Below are positions 47,472-56,336 of a stretch of DNA of 64,000 nt, piece by piece; within the stretch, counting starts at the first letter, position 1; each line of letters begins with the position of its first letter. Origin of the DNA: Candidatus Thalassolituus haligoni (GTDB taxonomy: Bacteria > Pseudomonadota > Gammaproteobacteria > Pseudomonadales > Oceanobacteraceae); NCBI RefSeq assembly GCF_041222825.1, contig NZ_CP139482.1, positions 3,973,501 to 4,037,500 on the forward strand. Reading direction: 5' to 3'. The position numbers and the translations under genes were made by a program. Under the pieces are notes generated by a model. That model was given only the letters and a program-made list of their open reading frames with translations, ran no database searches and was not told the DNA's origin.

Positions 47472-47687
47472 AGTGACACGGTAGAGTGTGAAAATATTTT
47501 TAAAATATATTAAAGCTATATAAATAGTTAATTTAAAACAATCACACTATCAACAAAGTTGACAAAATAAAGAGGGTTTAGCCAGAACGGCGAGTTTTAA
47601 CAACCATAGAGAATAAATAAATAGCTATAAAGACCAGAAAAAACTATACAAACAAGAGACAAGAAACTAACGATCGATAGAATGGTA

Positions 47688-47701
47688 ATAGCGCACAAAA
47701 A
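47688..47701. repeat. 14-base direct repeat, copy 2
   Basis: ATAGCGCACAAAAA, identical to the copy at 47458-47471. Confidence 0.65.
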
Positions 47702-47727
47702 TAATGCCTTTAGATCTTTTTTGGTGC

Positions 47728-47751
47728 AAAAAAAACCCGCACTTGGCGGGT
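47728..47751 (-). terminator. Orphan minus-strand terminator
   Basis: On the minus strand ACCCGC pairs with GCGGGT around a 5-base loop, followed by eight T residues. No protein gene ends shortly before it, so it may end a small RNA or an antisense transcript starting between 47752 and 48300. Confidence 0.75.
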
Positions 47752-48322
47752 AGAAGGTCGGGGGGTGTCAAAACAAGGGCCTTGCCAGGCATTTGCAGAT
47801 TCCCGAAAGATCCGCCGATGCCGTAAACCGGTGGTTGTTCTTTTAAAAGTAGCAGCCAGGACAGCATGCGCCGGGATTCGAGGAATATTTGTTCAAATAA
47901 TCACCAATTGGCCAGTCTGTTTTATGGCGTACCGTCTCTGAGCTGCCAGACAGGACTTTCTCACCGACATCGTCCGCTCATGTACCGCGACCACCTGCGG
48001 ACATTACCGCGCTGCCTATACACATATCGCAACGAACAAGTGATGGTTAACAGGAAATAAATCAAGGGCATATGGCAGGTGTCAGGGCCAAGTCATCCTT
48101 GATCTTGGGGAAGCGTCTATATATGTCCCCTAAATATTACTCACGTTTTTTAAAGTAAAAAAGATCCAAATCCACACTCATGGATATAGCAAAAATGCTT
48201 CAAACCGGCTTTTTATGGGGGCTTATAGAATAAATGGGGAAATGATCCGAGCGATCACAACCTGGAGACGGCATTCAAATGGTTAGTTTATTTCAGCATT
48301 CTGATTAGAAAGCTTCGCTTTT

Positions 48323-48350
48323 TTGCCGGTACAAAGATCACTACTATGAT
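48323..48350 (+). promoter_or_regulatory. Sigma-70-type promoter for the 57-residue gene
   Basis: TTGCCG and TATGAT are separated by 16 bases. Predicted transcription would begin near 48357, giving a short leader before the AAGGAG site. Confidence 0.5.
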
Positions 48351-48383
48351 TCTGCAAGCTAACCCAACCAAGGAGTTCATCTT

Positions 48384-48557
48384 ATGAACAACAACGACCT
48401 CTCAGTCAACGTCTGCAGCAAAGACGAAATTGATATGCACATTGCCCAAGCCAAACAAATGCGTTCTGATTATATGGCGGCTTTTTTCAGCGACCTGATG
48501 ACCAGCATCAAACATGCATTCCACATCAAATCTCACAAAATGATTTCCGGCCACTAA
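48384..48557 (+). CDS. 57-residue small protein
   Basis: The ATG has a strong AAGGAG site 8 bases upstream and a promoter-like sequence about 35 bases before it. The product starts MNNNDLSVNVCSKDEIDMHI and contains AQAKQMRSDYMAAFFSDLMT, an amphipathic helix ending in a histidine- and lysine-rich tail. It has no signal peptide or transmembrane segment. The RSxYMxxFF pattern recalls short proteobacterial proteins of the DUF1127-related kind, but I do not recognise a firm family. It is monocistronic. Confidence 0.7.
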   Translation: MNNNDLSVNVCSKDEIDMHIAQAKQMRSDYMAAFFSDLMTSIKHAFHIKSHKMISGH

Positions 48558-48808
48558 GTTCCAGACGTCTTTCAGGCACCACCGACACAATAATAAGTCG
48601 TCGGCACCCAGCCTGAGTCTGGCAACGATTTTTGCTTCACACTATTCGAAGACGTAATGGGGGCCACATGGCTACCCAATTGTCTCCGACCTACCCTGAA
48701 CCACTCTTCTCCCTGCATTCCCTGCATATCCAAACAACCACTTGATTACTGACTGGCAAAAGGTGAAGGCCCCCCGCGACCAGAGAGCGTCCAGCGGCCT
48801 GAAGATAT

Positions 48809-49186
48809 TCAGAAGGGTACGTCATCGTCATAGTTCGGCATACTCTGGGCGAACGGATCGCCACCTCCAGACTGCACTGACTCGCCCGCCCGCTCAACAC
48901 GCCAGGCCTGCAGACTGGTAAAACATTTCTCCGGCTTACCTGGTGCATTCCACAGGCGACCAGAGAAATTGAAACTCACCTGGATTTCATCACCAAGATT
49001 GTAGCTGTCCATCAAGGCACATTTGTCTTTGATCAGTTCCAGCGCAACATAATTCGGGTATTCGGCTTTCTCACCCTCCCCCGTCAGCTTGATCACAAAT
49101 TCACGCTTGGTGAAGCCGTTCTGACCGTAGGCTTTGGTCTCGTCAATGGAATGCACGATTCCCTGCAATTCAAACGCTTTGGACAT
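48809..49186 (-). CDS. DUF3127 SSB-like protein
   Basis: The 125-residue protein consists of an OB-fold-like domain (ELQGIVHSIDETKAYGQNGF, FVIKLTG, VSFNFSGRLWNAPGKPEKCF). A glycine-rich linker and the acidic C-terminal tip YDDDVPF follow. The tip copies that of single-stranded DNA-binding protein (DDIPF), which recruits repair and replication proteins. The domain matches DUF3127, whose role is not established. It is transcribed alone. Confidence 0.82.
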   Translation of the reverse strand: MSKAFELQGIVHSIDETKAYGQNGFTKREFVIKLTGEGEKAEYPNYVALELIKDKCALMDSYNLGDEIQVSFNFSGRLWNAPGKPEKCFTSLQAWRVERAGESVQSGGGDPFAQSMPNYDDDVPF

Positions 49187-49269
49187 GATTACCCCCTGAA
49201 TATTGATGGCAATATCATAACATCGAATCCCGCCGTGGGTTTCCGATCAGTCAATACTGCGTCCTTATC

Positions 49270-49902
49270 TCAACTGGCTTGTACTGCTGTGGTGATGATA
49301 ATGGCTGAATTTATGCCTTCAACCAGCATTTGCACACCAATAACGGCCAGAATCAGTCCCATCAGCCGAGTAATGATGCCAAGCCCGTTTTCACCGATGA
49401 CCGAGAGAATTCTGGCGCTGAAAACAAAACAGTAAAAAGTAATAAAACACAGTACGGTGAACGCAAAAACGGTCAGGACAATTTCCAGCCACCCACCCGC
49501 TGCCGAATAATTCATGGCGGTGGCGATGGTGCCTGGCCCGGCAAGCAGTGGCACTGCCATCGGTGAGACCGCAATGTCAGTATCAGAATCTTCTTCGGCC
49601 GTGTGTAGCTTTGAATTTGCCCCCTGCAACATGTGATAGCCGATGATAAACACCAGCACACCGCCGGTTATGCGCAGGGCAGGTAAAGTGATGCCAAACA
49701 GGTGGAAAATTGATTTTCCCAGCACAGCAAACAACAACACAATCACAAAGGTAATGGTCAGTGCTTTTTTAGCGATTTTACGCTGCTCGCTGGCGCTTTT
49801 TTCACCAGCCAGTCCAAAAAAAACCGTGGTATTGGCGATTGGGTTCATGATGGCAAAAAAGGCCATAAAAACCGCCAGGGCATGCTCAAGTAATGGATTC
49901 AT
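49270..49902 (-). CDS. MarC-family membrane protein
   Basis: The 210-residue protein has six hydrophobic segments and the family motifs FFAIMNPIANTTVFF near the N-terminus and VPLLAGPGTIATAM in the middle. MarC proteins are inner-membrane proteins of uncertain transport function, once linked wrongly to multiple antibiotic resistance. It is separate from neighbours by about 65-85 bases. Confidence 0.9.
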   Translation of the reverse strand: MNPLLEHALAVFMAFFAIMNPIANTTVFFGLAGEKSASEQRKIAKKALTITFVIVLLFAVLGKSIFHLFGITLPALRITGGVLVFIIGYHMLQGANSKLHTAEEDSDTDIAVSPMAVPLLAGPGTIATAMNYSAAGGWLEIVLTVFAFTVLCFITFYCFVFSARILSVIGENGLGIITRLMGLILAVIGVQMLVEGINSAIIITTAVQAS

Positions 49903-49966
49903 CGTGCCTTCATTTCAGAATGGAGATTAGCGACAAGGTATGGAATAACAAATGCCAAGCAGGGGG

Positions 49967-51217
49967 TCAGCGCGCCGCATCAATCGCATGCGCCAGCTTG
50001 TCGACCGCCTCTTTGGCGGACAGGTTCTTGCTGTTATAAAAAGCCGTCACGACGTCATAAATGGCGCTCTGTACCTGCGAACTCGTTGCCATACCATGCG
50101 CCATACTCGGTACCAGTTGAGCAGTCGCCGCGCTGGCAACAAAAGCATCCATTGAAGCATGCGCGCAGCTGTCGAATACCGCACGATCCATCCCTAACCG
50201 CGCCGGAATGGAACCCTTGTTGACATTAAATGCCTGCTGAAACATCGGTTCCATTACCAGCCGCGCCAAATCCGCCTGGGCTTCTCTGGCATCGCTATCG
50301 CGTAGCTCGAACATGGCAAAACTGTCGATATTAAAAATAAAGGCACCGCTGGTATCCGGTGCGGCCAGACACACATAATCGACATCGGCATGCTGACCAG
50401 CGGCGGTGAATTCGCCTTTCGCCCAGTCACCCATGATTTGCATCGCAGCTTCACCATTACTCACCATGCGGGTGGCAAGGTGCCAGTCCCGGCCAGGTGC
50501 ATCGGCATCGGTGTATTCGCGGGTTTTCCTGAAGGTTTCAAACACCTTGACCATGGTCGCGCTGGTCAGGGTTTTCTGGTTCAGATCAACAAAAGCGCTG
50601 GAGTAGAACTCCGCGCCGCCAACCCCCAGCGCCACGGTTTCAAAGAAAGTGGCGTCCTGCCAAGTCTGGCCACCATAAGCCAGTGGCAGAATACCCTTGG
50701 ATTTTAATACGTTGGCCACTTCAAAAAACTGATCCCAGGTTGTCGGTATGGCAACTCCGGCCTTGCGGAACACGTCGGGATTAGCCCACAACCAATTCAC
50801 TCGATGGACATTCACCGGCACCGCAACATACTCACCCTGATATTTCATCATATTGCTGACCACCGGAGGCAGTAGCTCATCCCAGTGGCCAGCGCTGGCA
50901 ATGCTATCCAGCGATGTCAGTAAGCCCTGTTCGCCCCATTCCTGAATCTGCGGCCCCTTGATCTGAGCAGCAGCCGGTGGATTGCCAGAAAGTGCCCTGA
51001 ATTTCAGCACGGTCATGGCGGTTTCACCACCGCCACCGGCAACAGCAACCTCTTTCCAGGAGTGGCCGCTGGCTCGCAGCTCCTCTTTCAGAACCTCAAT
51101 TGCAGCAGCCTCTCCGGTAGAGGTCATGTAATGGAGCACCTCCACATCACTCGCCAGAACAGCGGTGGACAGAAGAATCAAGGTGATAGCGCTAACGAAC
51201 AGCTTGATCGTCGCCAT
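49967..51217 (-). CDS. ABC-type sugar-binding periplasmic protein
   Basis: From the ATG at 51217 (AAAGGA upstream) the protein has 416 residues and a signal peptide ending near STAVLAS. The mature part matches family 1 extracellular solute-binding proteins, like the glucose/mannose binders of Pseudomonas: EVLHYMTSTGEAAAIEVLKE, VNVHRVNWLWANPDVFRKAG and MQIMGDWAKGEFTAAG. It presents a sugar to an ABC permease, but no permease or ATPase gene is next to it. The eda and pgi genes nearby point to hexose use. Confidence 0.88.
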   Translation of the reverse strand: MATIKLFVSAITLILLSTAVLASDVEVLHYMTSTGEAAAIEVLKEELRASGHSWKEVAVAGGGGETAMTVLKFRALSGNPPAAAQIKGPQIQEWGEQGLLTSLDSIASAGHWDELLPPVVSNMMKYQGEYVAVPVNVHRVNWLWANPDVFRKAGVAIPTTWDQFFEVANVLKSKGILPLAYGGQTWQDATFFETVALGVGGAEFYSSAFVDLNQKTLTSATMVKVFETFRKTREYTDADAPGRDWHLATRMVSNGEAAMQIMGDWAKGEFTAAGQHADVDYVCLAAPDTSGAFIFNIDSFAMFELRDSDAREAQADLARLVMEPMFQQAFNVNKGSIPARLGMDRAVFDSCAHASMDAFVASAATAQLVPSMAHGMATSSQVQSAIYDVVTAFYNSKNLSAKEAVDKLAHAIDAAR

Positions 51218-51658
51218 GTGAGCAGTCCTTTTCTTATTTTGATACACGACAGACGAGGAACCCCTGTCGGCCAGTTCAAGGTATCAAGTTCCATGCAGCA
51301 AGACAGTATGATTCAGTACGGAAAACTTGCAAAGCGCTACGAAGAAAATCTGGCGGCTGTGTGGATAACTAAATAACTACACGGCATCAACAAAAGAGGG
51401 CACCATGGTGTCTCAAATCTGTGCAGCGCCCTCTCCGGCTCGACACGATAGCAGGCGTTTGCTAGCCAGACAGCTCATTATCCGCCGCCAACCAGACAGG
51501 AGCGGATCTTGCATCTGAATAGCATCAACACGCTCGAAGCCTGCGGGTTCTTGGCCACTGGTGATAAGTACCGATTTATCCCCGTTTGCCATGCCCTGTA
51601 ATACACAAGCCGGATTATCCGGGCAGTCTGATCCATAAGCCGCGCGCAAGGAGTTGTT
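51218..51658. other. Divergent intergenic region between sugar-binding protein and eda
   Basis: About 440 bases with no convincing gene. A 59-residue minus-strand frame (51413-51592) lacks a proper ribosome site. Promoters for both flanking genes must be here, but I could not assign them. Confidence 0.4.
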
Positions 51659-52315
51659 ATGACAGCAAGCAATTATCCAGACACCTTTATCCAGCAAATT
51701 GATGATCTGGTCGCTTTGGCACCGGTGATTCCGGTATTAAAAATCGAACATCTGGAAGACGCCGTACCACTGGCCCAGGCACTGGTCGACGGGGGCTTGC
51801 CAGTGCTGGAAATCACCCTGCGCAGCGATGCTGCACTGGATGCCATCCGCGCCATCTGCAAGGAAGTCAAAGGCGCTCGCGTCGGCGCTGGCACCGTTAC
51901 CAATGTCACCAACCTGCAGGCCGCTATCGACGCCGGCAGTGAATTTATCTTTACCCCTGGCGCTACACCAGCGCTGCTGGCTGGCGCTATCGCCGCCAAC
52001 ATTCCAATGGTGCCCGGCATACAGACCGTATCCGAAATGATGACCGCGATGGATTTTGGCTACCGTCGCTTCAAGTTTTTTCCGGCCGCTGCCGCCGGTG
52101 GCACCGCCATCCTGAAATCCATTGCCGGCCCCTTCCCTGAAGTGCGTTTCTGCCCTACCGGCGGTATTCGCCCGGCCAATGCCAACGAATACCTGTGCCT
52201 CAGCAATGTCATGTGTGTCGGCGGCACCTGGCTAACCCCGGATGATCTGCTCGAAGCCAAAGACTGGGATGGCATTCGCGAGCTGGCCAGGGCGGCCAGA
52301 TCCCTGCGCGGCTGA
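51659..52315 (+). CDS. eda: KDPG/KHG aldolase
   Basis: The 218-residue protein has the aldolase residues E51 (VLEITLRSDAAL) and Schiff-base K139 (RRFKFFPAAAAGG), plus GAGTVTN and FCPTGGI. It splits 2-keto-3-deoxy-6-phosphogluconate into pyruvate and glyceraldehyde-3-phosphate, the last Entner-Doudoroff step. AAGGAG precedes the ATG. Edd and Zwf, often neighbours, are not present; pgi follows 154 bases later on the same strand. Confidence 0.96.
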   Translation: MTASNYPDTFIQQIDDLVALAPVIPVLKIEHLEDAVPLAQALVDGGLPVLEITLRSDAALDAIRAICKEVKGARVGAGTVTNVTNLQAAIDAGSEFIFTPGATPALLAGAIAANIPMVPGIQTVSEMMTAMDFGYRRFKFFPAAAAGGTAILKSIAGPFPEVRFCPTGGIRPANANEYLCLSNVMCVGGTWLTPDDLLEAKDWDGIRELARAARSLRG

Positions 52316-52469
52316 ACCAGAACAACCAGCGGCTGAGAAACAGATGCACGACGAAACGTCAGCAGGGGCCAACGGGATGTGGGCACAGCAAGCGTTGTCT
52401 CACCCGTCCTCTTGCTGTAACAACGAACAATAACAATCCGCTTACCGTAAGACAGATAAGGAATACGTC

Positions 52470-54128
52470 ATGTCCGCCGTTACCCAATTACCCGCCTGGC
52501 AAGCTTTGCAGCAACGCATCGAAACGGCACTTGAAACCCCCATACTGTCGCTGTTCGATGACCCGGAGCGGTTTGACAAATATTCGCTTAAGGTTCAGAA
52601 CATCTTGTTGGATATCTCCAAAAACCCGATTGACGATGACACCTTCCAGCAACTGCTGGAACTGGCACGCCAGTGTGATCTGGAAAAACGTCGCGACGCC
52701 ATGTTTAACGGTGAGCACATCAATGTGACTGAAGACAGGGCAGTATTACATACCGCCTTGCGTAACCGTGGTCATTCACCGGTTTACGTGGATGGCGAAG
52801 ATGTCATGCCCATCATTGAACACGAACTCAAACGTATGCGAGTGTTTGTCAATGCCGTACGCAAGGGCCGCTGGCGAGGACATTCCGGCAAGCGGATTAC
52901 TGATGTGGTCAATATCGGTATTGGTGGCTCTGATCTCGGCCCCCGGATGGTGACTCAGGCGCTCAAGCCCTACGCCGACGACCAGATCAATATCCATTTT
53001 GTTTCCAACGTCGACGGCATGGAAATCGCCAACGTCCTGAAAGGGCTGAACCCGGAGCGGGTGTTGTTTGTTGTCGCGTCCAAAACCTTTACCACCTCCG
53101 AAACCATGACCAACGCCCAGACTGCCCGCAACTGGCTGATGGCTTCCTCGTTCGACAGCCGTGCCGTCGCCCAGCACTTTGTTGCCGTATCCAGCAATGC
53201 GGTAGCGGTAAAAGCCTTCGGTATCAAACTGGAGAATACTTTCCAAATGTCGGACTGGGTCGGTGGCCGCTTCTCGCTGTGGTCTGCCATTGGTCTCCCA
53301 ATTGCCTTATACCTGGGCTTCAAGCAGTTTGAAGAATTGTTGCAGGGTGCCCACGATATGGATTTGCACTTTCGTAACGAGCCACTGGAGCGTAACGCCC
53401 CGATGTGGCTGGCACTGACCACCCTGTGGAACAGCACTTTCCTGGGTCGTCATAGTCAGGCCATCCTACCGTACGATTGGCCGCTAAAAAAATTCTCTGC
53501 TTACTTGCAACAGGCCGAAATGGAAAGCAACGGTAAATCCGTTGATCGCAACGGCGACATCGTTCCTTACACCACCGGTTCGATTATCTGGGGACAGCTG
53601 GGTATCGACGGCCAGCATGCCTTTTATCAGTACCTGCATCAGGGCAACACCATCGTACCCGCTGACTTTATTGGTTCGGTAGAAAGCAGCACCCCAGTAG
53701 CGGGCCACCATGAAAAACTGATGGCCAACTTCTTCGCCCAGACCGAAGCCCTGATGTGTGGCATCAACGCCGACGACGTACGTCGTGACCTGACCGCCAA
53801 GGGCATGTCGAGCGCCAATATCGAACGCCTGATCCCGCACAAGATCCACCAGGGGAATCGGCCAACCAACAGTCTGATTCTGGATCACCTGAGTCCACGC
53901 ACTCTGGGTGCCCTGATTGCGCTGTATGAGCACAAGATTTTTATCCTTGGCACGATCTGGGACATCTGCTCATTCGACCAATGGGGCGTCGAGCTGGGCA
54001 AAACCCTGGCGCAAAACATCCTGCCCGAACTGCAAAGCGGCGACGTTCGTGACGATCACGATGACTCCACCCGCAACCTGATGCAGTACTTTGTCGACCA
54101 ACGCAAAAGTATCGGAAATATGGAATAA
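52470..54128 (+). CDS. pgi: Glucose-6-phosphate isomerase
   Basis: The 552-residue protein matches Pgi in length and signatures: VNIGIGGSDLGPRM, DWVGGRFSLWSAIGLP and GQLGIDGQHAFYQYLHQG, and the C-terminal lysine region (KTLAQNILPEL). It interconverts glucose-6-phosphate and fructose-6-phosphate. AAGGAA lies before the ATG. With eda it forms a small hexose-metabolism group. Confidence 0.97.
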   Translation: MSAVTQLPAWQALQQRIETALETPILSLFDDPERFDKYSLKVQNILLDISKNPIDDDTFQQLLELARQCDLEKRRDAMFNGEHINVTEDRAVLHTALRNRGHSPVYVDGEDVMPIIEHELKRMRVFVNAVRKGRWRGHSGKRITDVVNIGIGGSDLGPRMVTQALKPYADDQINIHFVSNVDGMEIANVLKGLNPERVLFVVASKTFTTSETMTNAQTARNWLMASSFDSRAVAQHFVAVSSNAVAVKAFGIKLENTFQMSDWVGGRFSLWSAIGLPIALYLGFKQFEELLQGAHDMDLHFRNEPLERNAPMWLALTTLWNSTFLGRHSQAILPYDWPLKKFSAYLQQAEMESNGKSVDRNGDIVPYTTGSIIWGQLGIDGQHAFYQYLHQGNTIVPADFIGSVESSTPVAGHHEKLMANFFAQTEALMCGINADDVRRDLTAKGMSSANIERLIPHKIHQGNRPTNSLILDHLSPRTLGALIALYEHKIFILGTIWDICSFDQWGVELGKTLAQNILPELQSGDVRDDHDDSTRNLMQYFVDQRKSIGNME

Positions 54129-54167
54129 ACGGGAAGAGGGAATAAACGGAAAGAGGGAAAGTATTTG

Positions 54168-54194
54168 GGCTGCCGGAAAACGATTCAGGCAGCC
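54168..54194. terminator. Possible hairpin between pgi and the outer-membrane gene
   Basis: GGCTGCC and GGCAGCC form a perfect 7-bp stem with a 13-base loop between two convergent genes, but no T tract follows on either strand, so it is only a weak terminator candidate. Confidence 0.35.
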
Positions 54195-54245
54195 ATCATT
54201 GCAGAGACGCGACGAAAGCAAGATATTAGAGGACGACTATCAGCC

Positions 54246-55073
54246 TCAGAAATACACCCGCAAACCCAGATCCACGCTATTGATACCTGAATCATAACCA
54301 TCGCCATCACTGCTCAGGTCATAGCGTGTGTAACCCAACCCGGCACCAAAAGCATCATCCAGGCGGACATCCAGACCCACGCCATACAGCAAGCCAAAAC
54401 CATCCATACTGGTAGAGCCAGACGCGGTTTCACGCTCGGTCGACCAGCGATGCAAGCCCAGCTTGAACATCAGATCCGTATGTTTGAATATATGGCGACC
54501 AAAGCGGGTGGCTACCTGAATGGAAGACGTCGTGTCATTAAAAGCACCCAGCGAGGCTGAGCTTTTTACCTTGGCTTCACCCAGGCTTTGATAACCCAGC
54601 AACACATCGAAGCGACTACGATCAACCAGCTCAAAACGGGTACCGAAGAACACCCCCAGTGTCGTTACACCAACCGACTCGGATTCGCTCGTAACACCTG
54701 CCGTACCCACCGTTGCTTCAACAAAGTGATCAATGGTCTTGCCAGCACCTTCTTTGACTTCGCTCACAGCGTAATTGGTTTTGCCACAGCCCAGACAGCG
54801 AACAAAAGCCGCCTGCAACGGGGTCACCACCATGGCTTCTGCTGCTTCATCCGAATTACCACCCATCAGCGTAAACGGCAGCGTCACAGAATAAAGCACC
54901 GCACCCGCCTGCGAGATGATGAAATAGAGCGGGCGCACCAGCAAGGTGTCTGCCACCATGGCACCCACACTTGGTGTCTCTTCAAAATCTTCCGCCTGCG
55001 CCATAGCCGACATCGTCAGCACACAGGCTGCAAGTCCGATACGTAAGGAGGTTCTCAGGGCCGTCAGTTGCAT
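54246..55073 (-). CDS. Two-part outer-membrane protein
   Basis: The 275-residue protein has a signal peptide ending near AMAQAED. Residues about 35-96 (SVGAMVADTLLVRPLYFIIS, LPFTLMGGN, FVRCLGC) resemble a family of small Pseudomonas proteins often annotated as multidrug transporter. Residues about 115-275 look like an eight-stranded outer-membrane barrel and end in LGLRVYF with the terminal phenylalanine. GAGGAA precedes the ATG. The N-terminal part has two short hydrophobic stretches that could insert in a membrane. The combination is unusual and the function unknown. Confidence 0.75.
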   Translation of the reverse strand: MQLTALRTSLRIGLAACVLTMSAMAQAEDFEETPSVGAMVADTLLVRPLYFIISQAGAVLYSVTLPFTLMGGNSDEAAEAMVVTPLQAAFVRCLGCGKTNYAVSEVKEGAGKTIDHFVEATVGTAGVTSESESVGVTTLGVFFGTRFELVDRSRFDVLLGYQSLGEAKVKSSASLGAFNDTTSSIQVATRFGRHIFKHTDLMFKLGLHRWSTERETASGSTSMDGFGLLYGVGLDVRLDDAFGAGLGYTRYDLSSDGDGYDSGINSVDLGLRVYF

Positions 55074-55235
55074 CGTGGTTCCTCGTTTAGCTCCACATGA
55101 GAATGTCGCGGACTATAGCAGCACTCTGCGATCACGTCACTGACGCAACTTCCGAGCTGTGACATAGAGGTTATTCTCAATATTCTGAGAGCCACAGGCA
55201 CTCAACAGGCCCGGTCTATACCTCGCAACGAACGT

Positions 55236-56045
55236 CTACTTTTGACAGGTCGGGCAGTACACCGTCGCTCGCTGGCCTTGCCGAATCTCATACAATACCG
55301 CCTCGCAGACCCGACACGGCTTGCCGCCACGCCCATACACCTGCAACTGCTGGGCAAAATAACCGGGATTACCATCGCTGTTGACGAAATCACGTAACGT
55401 CGTGCCTCCCTGCTCAATTGCCTGCGCCAGTACCTGACGGATACAAGCCAACAAGCGGGCAAATCTGGGTTTACTGATTTTGCCAGCTGCTGTCGTTGGC
55501 CGAATACCGGCCATAAACAGACTCTCATTGGCGTAGATATTACCGACCCCAACCATGGTGTGGTTATCCATGATAAACAGCTTGATTGCCTGCTTCTTGC
55601 CACGACTGCGCTGATACAACGACTCGGCCGACAAGCCGGCTAATAACGGCTCTGGCCCCAGCGAGGCAATCTGACTCAGCTGCTCTCCCGGCGGCTGCCA
55701 CAGCAACGCACCAAAGCGTCTGGGGTCGTGATAGCGCAAAATCCAGCCACTCTCTAACACCCAGTCAATATGGTCATGAATACGAGGATCTTCCTCTTCT
55801 TTCACCAATCGTAGAGACCCCGACATGCCCAGATGCCAGACCGCCGTACCGGTAGCAAACTGCACCAGCAAATACTTGCCCCGACGGCTCAGGCCCGTCA
55901 CCCGTTGGCCCGCCAGCGCAGACACCTCTTCAGCAACCGGCCAGCGTAAGCGCGGCTGACGCACAACGACGCCCTGAATAGTCTGGTTCAGCAGGTACGG
56001 TTCAATACCGCGCAGGGTCGTTTCTACTTCAGGAAGCTCTGGCAT
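55236..56045 (-). CDS. mutM: Formamidopyrimidine-DNA glycosylase
   Basis: The 269-residue protein begins MPELPEVETTLRGIEPYL with the catalytic proline after the initiator methionine. It has GRRGKYL-like SRRGKYLLVQF, and the helix-two-turn-helix VGVGNIYANESLFMAGI. A C-terminal zinc finger uses C-x2-C and C-x2-C (CRVCE, CPTC). It removes 8-oxoguanine and formamidopyrimidines from DNA. It lies downstream of rpmG but is separated by a strong terminator. Confidence 0.97.
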   Translation of the reverse strand: MPELPEVETTLRGIEPYLLNQTIQGVVVRQPRLRWPVAEEVSALAGQRVTGLSRRGKYLLVQFATGTAVWHLGMSGSLRLVKEEEDPRIHDHIDWVLESGWILRYHDPRRFGALLWQPPGEQLSQIASLGPEPLLAGLSAESLYQRSRGKKQAIKLFIMDNHTMVGVGNIYANESLFMAGIRPTTAAGKISKPRFARLLACIRQVLAQAIEQGGTTLRDFVNSDGNPGYFAQQLQVYGRGGKPCRVCEAVLYEIRQGQRATVYCPTCQK

Positions 56046-56104
56046 GGTTTGGATTGTATCGGATGTTGATAACAGGAAGAGCCTGGCGGCGAGCGCCAGA
56101 TACG

Positions 56105-56143
56105 AAAAAACCCGGTTATAGCTCAGGAGCTATCCGGGTTTTT
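56105..56143. terminator. Terminator after rpmB-rpmG
   Basis: AAAAACCCGG pairs with CCGGGTTTTT, with an inner TAGCT/AGCTA stem. It can end transcripts in both directions; it lies 24 bases after the rpmG stop. Confidence 0.85.
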
Positions 56144-56166
56144 CAAGCCTGCACAGGAAGGATCAA

Positions 56167-56325
56167 TTACTTGATCTTGGCTTCCTTGTACATCACATGC
56201 TTGCGGATAACGGGATCAAATTTCTTGATTTCCATTTTCTCAGGCATGGTGCGCTTGTTCTTGTCTGTAGTGTAGAAGTGACCGGTACCGGCACTGGACA
56301 CCAGACGGATTTTGTCGCGTGGCAT
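56167..56325 (-). CDS. rpmG: 50S ribosomal protein L33
   Basis: The 52-residue product reads [20 protein letters not shown] and ends [12 protein letters not shown], the L33 pattern without the zinc-binding cysteines. It is too short for common gene callers' thresholds but certain by similarity. AAGGAGAC precedes the ATG. It follows rpmB by 11 bases, the usual bacterial pair. Confidence 0.97.
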   Translation of the reverse strand: MPRDKIRLVSSAGTGHFYTTDKNKRTMPEKMEIKKFDPVIRKHVMYKEAKIK

Positions 56326-56336
56326 AATCAGTCTCC

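Larger units (their letters stand above)
47340..48383. other. Long non-coding region upstream of the ectoine operon
   Basis: More than 1 kb without a convincing gene. It contains an AT-rich patch (about 47458-47701) bounded by 14-base direct repeats, an inverted repeat AGTGTGA/TCACACT (47485-47491 and 47542-47548), a minus-strand terminator (47728-47751) and, at the end, a promoter for the 57-residue gene. The promoter of the doe operon must also be here. Confidence 0.5.

Noticed and set aside
51413..51592. 59-residue minus-strand frame upstream of eda
   Set aside because: The only purine-rich box is too close to the ATG, and no family is recognised.
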